Below, in pieces: positions 45,443 to 56,609 of a DNA stretch of 64,000 bases. Below the pieces are notes generated by a model that ran no database searches, was not told the DNA's origin, and saw only the letters and a program-made list of their open reading frames with translations. This DNA comes from Cymodocea nodosa (Eukaryota; Streptophyta; Magnoliopsida; Alismatales; Cymodoceaceae), in NCBI GenBank assembly GCA_036874045.1, contig CM072335.1:5042001-5106000 (forward strand). Direction: 5' to 3'. A program made the position numbers and the translations under genes. The stretch's first letter is position 1. Each line of letters begins with the position of its first letter.

Positions 45443-46397
45443 TGTTAGGACCAAATGGCTCACTAGAGGGTGGATGAATGGTAATGCTAAAAACTTTTTG
45501 ATACTATTTGAAGTTTTACAATTTATTAGTGATTTTAATTATGCAAATCAAGTAAACAAAATTATGCATGAAGAGAAAGATAACTAAAGATAGTAACATA
45601 GAAAATTTTAAGTGGTTCACTCTTAACGGCTAGTTCACCCTCAAGGCACACCTTAGGCTTCACTATCAATTTAACTTACACACTTTTTTTCAAGTTAAAA
45701 CAAGAACCAATCAATCACTTAAGCTTTCAAGTCGAAGCTCCAACCCACAGCACTTGAAGTTTTCTAGTAGAAACTTCAACAAACCAACTAGCTTACCTTT
45801 TAGAGAGCTTGAAACACTTCATATTTGCCTTTGCTAAATTTTGCACACTACTTGGAATTGTATATCATGAATTGTTGTTCTCTATATATTATTGTAGAAT
45901 TTTCTCTCTTTGTAAAATATGTAATAGTTTTCTTGTTATAGTCCTTGATCTCTCTTTATACTAAAAAGTGCAATGATCAAATTTCTTCCAAAGTTATGAA
46001 GTCTGATGTACTTACTAATCTGTTAGCCTTAAAAATAGTAAGTTATTGTTTGGTTGATTGTCAAGAATATTCTAAATTCGATCTTCTATCAAGTCATTAA
46101 GTTACTTCTAACTTAATAGGATGTTTTCTTCTATAAGTACATGTTGAGTTATACTAACTCAATAAGTTCTGTCACATGAATTTCCTTTCTGTGAACATAC
46201 ATAAATTTAAGGTTTTAACATTTTCTCACTCTAGGTCGTTAAATTGTTGCTAACTTAATGAGTCATTCTTCCTTGTCTACTCATTAAGTTACTAACTCAA
46301 TAAGTGATATATGTGTTAACTTAACGAGTTATGCACGTGAGATCTATTCAACCTTTTAAGTACATGTTGAGTTATGTTAACTCAATGAGTTGCACTG
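45443..46397 (-). repeat. Sirevirus-type LTR (minus), interrupted by element D
   Basis: It begins TGTTAGGACCAAATGG, like the plus-strand start of the LTRs at 14745 and 29569. Inner phrases match their order: a GTGGTT(C) word, CTCAAGGCACA near 45650 for CTCAAGGCCACA, and repeated references to AACTCAATAAG. Left of it there is no primer site, so it is a solo or 3' LTR, inserted in the plant-transposon ORF fragment. At 46398 element D cuts in; the remainder must lie beyond the window. Confidence 0.65.
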
Positions 46398-49300
46398 TGT
46401 TGAGTATTTTGTTTTGATGATGTGTGCTAAACGAATATAATCATATTTACTTAATTACTATTATTTATGAATATAAATTAAAAACATCAATTAATACAAA
46501 AAAAAGTTCACTGATATTTATATTTGTCTGTAATAGATCTGAAATTATGCTAAGTTAAATAACTAGTTGTTTAGGGTTGTTAAGTTAAATCAGAAACTTG
46601 TTTAATTTGTTTTTATGCTTATATTAATAAATTCTTTTAGAAGTAAACAAACAACCTTTCATACAAATTGAATATTTTCATACAAATTAGATATTAAGTC
46701 CAATTTGTATTTTTAATTGCAAGTGCACAGTGTATATTGTATTTGTGTGTAAGTACAGGTCGATCCCACAGAGATTGAGTAAGAATTGTGTACTATTTCG
46801 ATTTTTATATTGGATTTTATATGTGTTTAGTTAAGCACTCCGTTGAGTTACAATTAAATCAACGAACTTAGTTCGTAGAATTATAATTAACTCAACAGAC
46901 TAACCTCATGGACTTATGTTAACTCCATGAGTCTATCTTTCCAATTAAATACTACTATTTACAAAGGAATTCGGCCAACCATTGGGCGGTTCCACAAAAT
47001 GTAAATAACATCAATTAAGCTCTTTAATGTTAGTTAATTTGAGATTTATAATTAAGCAACACTAACATTCAGATATTTCAAACAATAACCATTAAAATCT
47101 TTAAGTATCTGGAACAAATCAATTTCAATGAATAATAAACTATTTTCTATTTTCTAAATCAAATGAACATAAAGCATTCATAATACTGACAATGATAATA
47201 TTAATTACGATACAAAACAAACAATACAACACTTTAATACTAAATATAAACACAGATAATGAGTTGTTTTTAGTATTTTTGTTTTGATATGTTCCTAAAG
47301 ATGAATGAAGGGTGAAATGTAAAAAAATCTCTATCGACAGTAAAAACTTTTGTCACTACATGCGACGCGATTACAGCATTGAAAACTTAATCACTTATTC
47401 CTCTCCCTATAGAATCGCAAATCAAGAATTGTAAGATGATCTCCTCTTTTGCATATTGGCATCAACCCGAAACCAAGGCTAGAAGCTTTACGATCTCTTG
47501 ACATATGAGTTGGTGCTTGGTGAAAATATCTTCCCTTCCTGCAACGCGATCACTTCTCATAGTGGTTGTCAGTCACCGTGTTTAGCTCGGAATCAACTTG
47601 ACATCCGAAAAGTATCCTCACAGACCTCTGATGGTTAGTGATTTTAGTGGTGGTGTGGAGCTTCAGGGAACTTCCGACGCTTCTTGAAGTTAGTGTAGTT
47701 CTCCACTTACACACACACACTTTTCATCTTTCTCCTCTTATTTTATATTTCTTTCAGTAGTAACTGCTTCTACTTAAATGATCGGTTGGATTTCCTCTAT
47801 TCATATCAACAATGATGATTTCTTCTTCCTTCCACGAGTGAATTCCTGCATGATACGTGCAATTGTGGTTTTCCTTCGAATTTCTTATTTCTACAACTGC
47901 TATAGTGGTATGTTAGAAAATAAATGGTTTGTAGAGTTAGTGTAACTCAACGGACTTACTTCATTGATTTAACTATAAAACATGTGCAAATAAGAAATAA
48001 CGAGTTCAGATGTTTCAGATAATTACAACTATAAGTATCCGAAACTTACATGCATTTCGGATAATTAGCACGTAACCTTCCAAAAGATAACTTAAGTCAA
48101 GTTTCCAGATCATGACATATGTCCTTAGTAAGTTTTATGATAAAAAGATATTACAGATACTTACAAACCTAACTATCCGATGCTTAAACACATTTCGGAT
48201 AGTTAGCATCTAATTTACCGAAAATCCACTTAAGTCATGCATTAAGGTTTCAACACGTATACTCCAGGAAATAATAAAATATTCTTCAAGCGTTTAAAAC
48301 ATAACTATCTAATACATAAAATGTAACTCTCCGAAATAACAGAAAATTTGGAGACTTAGGAATTAAAAAGCCTGTAATTCACCGAAAGTTTAAAAATGTA
48401 CTTAATTAATGTTAATTTCCTAAAATTATGTAGATTCTTTCATTAAAGCATATAACAGTGCAATTATAACATAATGACTTAATTCTCATATGATAAGCTA
48501 AATATTATGTAATTAACCATCATTTAACCATTAATATTATACACTTTTTCATTCTAAACACTAGTCGTTAAGTTATACTAACTTTTCATTTAACTAAACA
48601 TTAAGTTAACATGTGTTTTTATTGTAAAGCATGATATGTTTTAAAGTTATATTTCTATATCATATATAGTGCACGTTTAGATAACTCATTAAGTTAGTAC
48701 TTTGTTTGTAAAAAAGTCACGTGATAACTCGTTGAGTAAGTGAACAAAACGTTAAGTCGAAAGGATGAACCCGTTAAGTTAGTATTTTGCATATGGTGAA
48801 TTTAAAGTTTAAGAATGTTATATTGTATCACGTGAGTTGCACATGTTTAACTCGTTAAGTTAGCATAACTACACATGTTGAGTTACTATATTGAATACTA
48901 AGGCAACGTATTAGGTTAGCGTTATAAACTATAAGTTATTATTCTTGCACATGATAAATACTTTATTGTTTAAAACATTTATTTATTACTAGTTCATTAA
49001 GTTATTAGAGGGTATTTTAGATACTTACAATCGTAACTATCCGATGCTTAGACAGTTTTTAGATAGTTAGCATCTAACCTTCCGAAAGATAACTTAAGTC
49101 ATGTTTCTAGGTCACGACACATGTCTCACTAGTTTTTATGGAAAAAGGATATTTCAGATACTTTGAAAACATAACTATCCAATACTTAAATACTTTTCGG
49201 AGAGTTATCATCTAACCTTTCGAAAGACAACTTAAGTCATGTATTAACACCACGAAGCTGGTTCATTAAGTTAGCGTAACACTACGGACTTAGTTTATTG

Positions 49301-50085
49301 AGTTAGCTATAGTACATGTTACGTGAATTGGCACATAATGAACTCATTAAGTTATAAATTTACTTGTTTTACTCATTTAGTTAACATTAACACAACAATT
49401 TGTTATTACATTTGATGGAAATTTTAGACGAGAAAGTTTATTTTGCAGGAAATTTTTCAAAGATCTAGGATTGGTGATTAAAGAAAATTTGAGAGGAAAA
49501 CGTGGATTAGAACGTGTGTATTTCGATGAAGGAAATAGAAAAGACATGAAGAGTGGAAGATATGTATAGAATGAAGATAGATTATAAAAGGCATAGAATT
49601 CTCATTGATCAATTATCCCTACACACCAAACAAAATATATTTTCAGGGATCAAACACCTCTCCAGGTAAAAGATCTCAGATGAAAGAAAATTCAGTGAAG
49701 AAGAGAAAGTCAAATATATGTCATTAAAGATTTAAAGAATTAGAAGAAAGCAAATTTAGTGAAGTAGAGAAAGTTAGATATTTGTCACTAAAGATTTGTT
49801 GAAGAAGAAGAAGAAAATCTCAAATAGGGAGAAATGTTTTAAATTTTGTAAATTAGTTTTCTCTATTTGTAGTTATGAAATTGATTAGATGAAACATGGT
49901 ATCGTTATATAATTGCATCTATAATTTTTGAAGAGAATTGAATTGTATATTGTATTGAAATCTTGAATAAAATGATTTGATTAAAACAATGTCTCGACTT
50001 GTTTTTAATTTTGAAGTTTCAATTATAATTGAAAATGTTGAAAAACACAATTCACCCCCCTCTTGTGTAGCCATTCGATCCTACA
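46398..50085 (+). repeat. 5' LTR of element D, split by solo LTR B
   Basis: Starts TGTTGAGTATTTTGTTTTG and ends GATCCTACA. Without the nested insertion it is about 1690 bp. The right part (48566-50085) carries two copies of the TCGGATAGTTA/ACTTAAGTCAT module at 49010-49245 and many TTAAGTTAGCATAAC words. The pre-PBS end CACCCCCCTCTTGTGTAG is typical of Sirevirus-type LTRs. Confidence 0.88.
46568..48560 (-). repeat. Athila-type solo LTR B (1993 bp)
   Basis: On the plus strand it starts TGTTTAGGGTTG and ends TTCTAAACA, flanked by a perfect CTAGT duplication (46563-46567 and 48561-48565). It is the reverse complement of the LTR family at 18852-20845 and is the same length to within one base. 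The word CAAGTGCACAGTG (46721-46733), followed by GGTCGATCCCACAG (46758-46771), is a hallmark of Athila LTRs. It lies within D's 5' LTR. Confidence 0.92.
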
Positions 50086-50087
50086 AG

Positions 50088-50099
50088 TGGTATTAAAGC
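50088..50099 (+). other. Primer-binding site of element D, tRNA-iMet type
   Basis: TGGTATTAAAGC, the copia primer site with two transitions (C to T, G to A), two bases after the LTR. Confidence 0.85.
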
Positions 50100-50281
50100 T
50101 TGTTTATAATCTTTAATATAAAATCGATATCAACTTAATTAATATCATAGCTTGTTTTACCTTATTTTTAAATAGAAATTAATATCTGAGCATAAATTTA
50201 ATTTTGTTAATTTTAGGCACAAGTTATTTTTGAAAGTTTTAAACTATTTAAACTCTTATAGGTTAAAAAATCTAAGGTAAG

Positions 50282-52545
50282 ATGGCTACTAGAAATGGTA
50301 ATTTTTCTTTGTATGAAGGCCAAAATCTTAATCATCCTCCTTTATTTGATGGAATACATTTTGAATATTAGAAATATAGGATGACAGTATTTCTTCAAAG
50401 TATAGATCAAAAGTTGTGGTTCATGATTTCTAAACCATATAATCTATTAACTACTCCTATAATACTTGGATAGTTACTAAAAAAGAAAATGATACTCTAA
50501 ATGCAAAAGGCTTAAATATCTTATTTTGTGCATTAAGTTATGAATAGTTCAGTAAAGTGTCGGCATATAAATCTGCTTATGAGGTGTGACATGCATTAAA
50601 AGTTTCATATGAAGGTACTTCTCAAGTTAAAGTGACTAAAATTAATATGTTAATTCATAAGTATGAACTCTTTAAGATGCATGAAGACAAAAGTATTTCT
50701 GAGATGTTTTCTAGATTCCTAGATATCATAAATTCTTTAAAATTCTTAGGAAAGAATTTTGAACAGAAGGATTTGGTGAGAAAAATTCTTAGATCCCTAA
50801 GTCCTAAATGGTTTTAGAAAGTGACATCAATTAAGGAATCACGAGACTTAAATGTTTATACTATAAATGAACTTATAAGAAATTTAACTACTTATTAAGT
50901 TCAATTAAATGATTCACTAAGTCATAACAAATTAAAAATAAAGAAAGAAATAGCCTTTGAAATTAATTTAGATTCTGAAATATCAACTGATTCTGACGAG
51001 TATTTGATTTTGTTGACTAAGAAATTCAAGAAAACATAAAAAGCTAGGAGAAAACAAAGGAATAGAAATGACAAACCCTTAACGTTAAAGTTATTAAATA
51101 AAAAGAATTCTTCATCTAGAAAGTGTGTATGTTACAACTGCAAGAAACCTGAACATCTTTCTCCAGATTATCCTATAAGGAAAAATGAAAAGTAAAGTAG
51201 GATAAATCAGAATAAGAAGACTTAGAAAACTTAGAAAAAGTTTTACAAGAAAAAGACTTTGAAAGTCACTTGGGATGACACGTCAAAAGAGTTTGAATCT
51301 AAGGAATCATCTTCAAAATCTTCACATTTAGAAGAAGAACAAGAGTCAAAAGATGTTGCTCATATGTACTTCATGGCAAATGAGTTTGAGGTATTATCTG
51401 ATCCTAAAAGTCATTCAGATTTTAACTTTAATGAATTATTATGTGCTTATCATGTATTATTACAAAAACTTAAAGCTTGTAAATTGGAAAACAAGGATAT
51501 TAGAAATTCTTTGTCCATTATGGAAGAAGAAAAGTGTTTTCTGTCTACAACTTTAGAAAAGTTTAAATGTGATAATGAAAATCATGTTGTAGATTTGCAT
51601 AAATTTAGATTTAATGAATGTGTCTTGCATGAACAAATACAGAATATAAATGCTGAAAAATTAAAGATAGAATCTAAAAATGAAAAATTGAGAAACAACA
51701 TAAATGACCATGAGTTAGAGATTGATAAACTAAAAATGAGAGAGCTAGAGTTAAATTCCACCATTGAGAAATGGAATTTAAGTCAAACAAAGCTAGACAA
51801 ACTAACTAGTACCCCTATAGTGTCATATAATTTTGGCATAGGATTTGATTATCTTAAATACCTTGAATCTCAAGCCAACAAAGGATTTATTAGTTCTAGT
51901 TTAAGTAAATCTAAGACTAAAATTACTTTTATTATGAAACAAGGTAATAAATATGTAAAAGTAGATACTTCAAGGGATGAATCATGCAATAATAATATAA
52001 ATCAATGTGATTTATCTAAATGTATTTCTAACATGACTATCAATATTTCTAAAAATTTTGTTTCTTATTCTGGAAATTCAGTTACTAATGTTTCTAAAAT
52101 TTCAAACAATTATAGTAAACTGGAAATTCAAAAACTTGAGTATGAAATTCAAAATACTAGTATTAAACCCATTACTAGTTTTGCATGTTCTTTATCTGAA
52201 AATTCTTGTGCAAAGAAAGATTTTGTATGTACTAAAAATTTAAATACAAGTACAAAATCTTGGTACAATCTTATTGAAATGTATGAGCATGACCAAAATA
52301 AATTAACATCTAATAAAAATCGATTTGGTCTTGGTTATACTACATCTGAAAATAAAAAGAATGTTAATAAGAGCAATAATTCTATAAGTGAGTATGAAGC
52401 TAATGATAAAACAGTAGTACTTATAACTAATAAAAATATAAATGAAAATGTTAGACTATTTCTACACAAAAAGAAAAAATATGCTTTTAATGAACGTGGT
52501 CCTTAAAGACATTGGGTACCAAGAAACAGTTCTTCTTAATTTGTT
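50282..52545 (+). pseudogene. Element D gag with coiled coil (broken)
   Basis: The ATG at 50282 opens MATRNGNFSLYEGQNLNHPP, then LFDG, the standard Sirevirus gag start. The following Trp codon is TAG (50369). The capsid part is partly open (50632-50817, NMLIHKYELFKMHEDKSISE-like). A zinc knuckle at 51124-51168 reads CYNCKKPEHLSPDY: the last Cys is Tyr. A long open frame (51259-52506, 415 residues) starts acidic/Ser-rich and continues as a coiled coil rich in Leu, Lys, Glu and Asn (about residues 65-175), then an Asn/Ser-rich tail. Gag builds the cytoplasmic particle, and the coiled coil is a Sirevirus trait. The 415-residue stretch is remarkably free of stops compared with the rest. Confidence 0.87.
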
Positions 52546-55500
52546 TTGTAGGAGAAAACAATATCAAAATGGATTTTAGATAGTAGAGCATCAAGTCAAA
52601 TGATTGAATAGAAAAGCCTATTGACAAATTTTACAAATACCAAGAAAGGAAATGTAATATTTGGAAATAAGAGCAAGGATAAAATCATAAGTATGGGCAA
52701 TGTTCAAATAACTCCTACTTGTGTTATTTCAAATGTACTGTATGTAAAAAACCTAGGATTTAATTTGCTAAGTATTATAAAACTAATTGATAATGGATAC
52801 TATGTACTGTTTGAAGATAATATATACAAAATTATTAATAAAATTACAGATGAACTTAAGTTTATTACTAAAAGAAAAGGTTACGTATGTATTTTATCTT
52901 TACCTTCTGGTGTAGTTGATTTAAATTCATGTTTGTTAACTGAAACTAGTGATGCATATCTTTGGCATAGAAGGATCGAACATATAAATATGAAACTATT
53001 GCATAAATTATCTAGAAAAAATTTAGTGAGAGGTTTACCAAAGATTAAATACTCAAAGGATTTCATATGTGATACATATGAGTTAGGTAAACTTCATAAA
53101 AACACTTTTAAATCCAAAAATGATATATCAAGCAAGAGAGTCTTAGAACTTATACATATGGATCTATTTAGACTAACAAGAATCATGAGTCTTGGTGGTA
53201 AACGGTATGTATTTATTTTAGTAGATGACTTCTCTAGATACACTTGGGTATATTTTCTAGCAACTAAGATAGAAGTTTTTGAAATATTTAAAATATATTG
53301 CAATCTTGTTCAAAATGAACAAAGTGTCTCTACTCAAAAACTTAGGAGTGATCATGGTACTGAATTTGAAAATGATCAAATAGATAATTATTGTAAAGAT
53401 CATAGCATTGATCATAGATATTCTTTTCCTAGAACACCTTCTCAAAATGGTGTTGTTGAGAGAAAGAATCGATCACTTTAGGAAATGGCCAAAACTATGC
53501 TAAATGAACATAATTTACCTCAAAACATTTGGGTTGAAGTAGTGAATACAGCTTGTTATATTATTAACAGAAGTCACTTAAGACCTCTTGTTAATAAAAC
53601 TCCTTTTGAAATTATATATGATAGGGTTCCAAAAATTTCCTATATGAAACCATTTGGTTGTTAGTGTTTTATTCTTAACACTAGTGATAAAAGGGATAAA
53701 TTTCAAGCCAAAGCAAATGAAGGAATTTTTGTAGGTTACTTTACTAGAAGTAAAGCCTATAGAGTTTATAATAAGACTTCTAGAACCATTGAAGAAACCC
53801 ATCATGTAAGCTTCAATGAAAATTTTTTTAGAGAATCAAAATCTAAAGTTGATAATGATGATATGATCAATTTCCCAAAAGAATTAGAGATTAATAGAGA
53901 GATTGAAGATTTATCTGAGAAAATAAAAAATATGAACTTAAATGATCAAACTAATGATCAAAGTAATGTATTTTCAGATGTTGATGAGAATATTAAGGAA
54001 AATCATAAAAATTGGCATTATTCTTCATCACATCCCATCACTCAAGTCATTGGTGATATTAATGATGGAGCTAAAACCAGAGTTTCAGTAAATTTGAATA
54101 GTATTTATATGTTTGTTTTTACGGTGGAACTAAAGAATGTAGAAAAGTATTATCTAATGAAAATTGGTCTATAATAGGTATAAAATGGATCTCTAGAAAC
54201 AAAAATAATGAGATTGGTTAAGTTATAAGAAATAAAGCTAAATTAGTTGCACAAGAGTATACACAAGAAGAAGGACTTGATTATGATGAAACATTTACTC
54301 CTATGGCTAGGTTAGAAAGTATTAGAATATTATTGTCCTATGCTTGCTATATGGATTTTAAACTATATCAAATAGATGTAAAGAGTGCATTTCTAAATGA
54401 TTTAATTAATGAAGAAGTTTATGTAAAACAACCACATGGATTTGAATATATTAATAATCCTAACTATGTGTATAAACTGAAAAAAGCCTTATATGGTTTG
54501 AAGCAAACACCTAGTTCGTGGTATGAAAGATTATCTACTTTTCTTATAGAACAAGGATATATCATGGGAAAAGTAGGTCATACTCTTTTTATCAAGAAAG
54601 ACGATAAAGATTAGATTGTTGTTCAAATATATGTGGATGATATAATCTTTGGAGCAACTTCTAACTCATAAAAATATTTTCTGAAGAGATAACTAGTCAA
54701 TTTGAAATGAGTATGATAAGGGAACTTTCATATTTTCTAGGACTTCAAATTAAGGAAATTGATAAAGGTATATTTTTAAATCAGGAAAAATATGCAATTG
54801 AAATGCTTAAGAAATTTAATTTTAATGATACAAGGATTCGATGAACTCTTATAAGTACTTCTTTAAAGTTAGATATTGATGACATAGGAAAATCAATAGA
54901 TCAAAGAAAATACAGAAGTATGATTGGTTCTTTACTTTATTTGATAGCTAGTAAACCTGATATTATGTTTGTTGTATGTGCTTGTGCTAGATTTCAATCT
55001 AATCTTAAAGAATCACACTCAATTGCTATTAAAAGAATATTTAGATATATACAAAGAACTAAAAATTTTAGACTGTATTATTCTAATGATAGTTCAATAG
55101 ATCTTATAGGATATACTGATGCTAATTACTTAGGATCTAAATTTGATAGAAAGAGTACCAGTGGCATATGTTAATTATTGGGAAATAATTTGGTGTCATG
55201 GTTTAGTAAAAAGTAAAACTGTGTAGCACTTTCAACCACTAAGGATGAATATGTTGTACTCAGATTCTATGGATAAGGCAAACTTTAGAAGATTTTGAAT
55301 TATCTTATGATACAACTAAGATTTATTGTGACAATAGTTCTGCAATAAATCCTTCCAAAAATCCTGTATTACATTCTAGAGCAAAGCATATAGAAGTTAG
55401 ACATCATTTCCTAAGAGATAATGTAATTAAAGGAAAAATTAAATTAGGATTTATGTCTAGTAAAAATCAATTAGCTGATATATTTAACAAACCTCTAGAT

Positions 55501-55560
55501 GAAAATACATTCTACAACATAAGATTAAATTTAAGTATTTGTAGGCTATGTGATGTGTAA
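52546..55560 (+). pseudogene. Element D pol: protease, integrase, RT, RNase H (broken)
   Basis: The protease site reads ILDSRASSQM (about 52575-52604): the Gly of D-S-G is Arg, followed by a TAG. Integrase is open at 52621-53481, with the pre-integrase zinc site (LWHRRIEHINMKLLHKL), LIHMDLFRLTR, FILVDDFSRYTWVYF, LRSDHGTEFEN and a complete DDE triad ending in VERKNRSL, then a TAG. RT is open at 54303-54614 (LVAQEYTQEEGLDYDETFTP upstream, then VKSAFLN, KKALYGLKQ) and has an intact YVDD at 54630-54641. RNase H spans 54920-55560 (YTDANYLGSK, ADIFNKPLDE) and ends at the TAA 55558-55560. Several stops sit where the family has Trp, Gln or Arg, and there are frameshifts near 54175, 54660 and 55250. 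Confidence 0.9.
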
Positions 55561-56367
55561 AATGTGTAAACTCTACAAAAGATAAATATTGTTGATGATG
55601 TTGTTTACCTCATAGATATTATATACTTATCATAAATATCTAGGTAATATCTAAACTACTACATAAGATATTATATATTTACGATAAAATTATAGTAGTA
55701 TCTTATTGATTTTGCTTATTTTTCTAAGTTTAATGGTTTTTAAAATTTTAAGTAGAAATGTCAATGAAAAACATTAAATTCCTCTGAAATCCTAAAATTT
55801 TGATTAAGTGTTTTCTTTGGATCAATGAAAGTGAATATGATCAAAAATAAGTTTGACTTGATTGATTAAACTTGTAAAATAATTTATATGTAAATCATAT
55901 TAAGCTACTAATCAAAAGTATGAGCTTATTGAAATTGATTCATATTATTAGTAAAATCATAGAAGTAAAAATTGTATGAGATTTGTGCTTTATTGCATCT
56001 ATATTAATGTAATACATATATACTATGCTTAAAATAAAAAGTGCTTACAAAGTGAAAATTTTTGAGAGTTTATTGATTAGTTTGATCATGAGCCTCTTGT
56101 ACTTGAGCAGATAGGTATGTAAGGATTATTGTCTTGAAAAATGATTCTTTAAATCTAGCAACCTAAGGTCCAGATCAGACCTAGGATTGTTGACTGAAAG
56201 TTCATTACATGGATACATTAGAAAGCTCTTGTATGATTCAAGCTTTTCAAACTAACTTTTAAAGAAAATTATCTATATTTACTATTTTGAAAAGATAAAA
56301 GTTGTTTCATCAAATACAGATATCTAGTATAGTATCTTTTGAATCGAGTATATTCTCTGTTATTTAT
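55561..56367. other. Untranslated 3' region of element D
   Basis: No frame with recognisable motifs. No clear polypurine tract precedes the 3' LTR, which may have decayed. Confidence 0.55.
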
Positions 56368-56609
56368 TGTTGAGTATTTTGTTTTGATAATGTATGCTAA
56401 ATGAATGTAATCATATTTACTCAATTACTACTGTTTGTGAAAGTAAATTAAGAATATCAATTAATACAGAAAAAGTTTATTGACATATATACTTGTCTAT
56501 AATGGATCTGAAATTATGCTAAGTTAAATAACTAGTCATTAAGTTATACTAACTTTTCATTTAACTAAATATTTAGTTAACGTGTATTTTTATTGTAAAG
56601 CATGATATG
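56368..56609 (+). repeat. 3' LTR of element D, truncated by element C
   Basis: Starts TGTTGAGTATTTTGTTTTG and follows the 5' LTR across the point where B is inserted (reads directly from ATAACTAGTC), which confirms the empty site of B. It stops at 56609, where LTR C begins with TGTTTAGAATG. Confidence 0.9.

Larger units (their letters stand above)
46398..56609 (+). mobile_element. Element D: Sirevirus-like Ty1/copia retrotransposon
   Basis: The 5' LTR (46398-50085, split by a solo LTR) and the truncated 3' LTR (from 56368) both start TGTTGAGTATTTTG and match each other. Between them lie a tRNA-iMet primer site, gag with a coiled coil, and pol. The 3' LTR is cut at 56609 by element C. The target duplication should be CACTG (46393-46397), with its partner outside the window. 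All frames are broken. It has no extra ORF between pol and the 3' LTR, unlike the minus-strand element at 14.7-31.2 kb. Confidence 0.92.

Noticed and set aside
45443-45587. Continuation of the plus-strand frame from 45297 as one protein
   Set aside because: From 45443 on the sequence is an LTR; the frame only happens to stay open.
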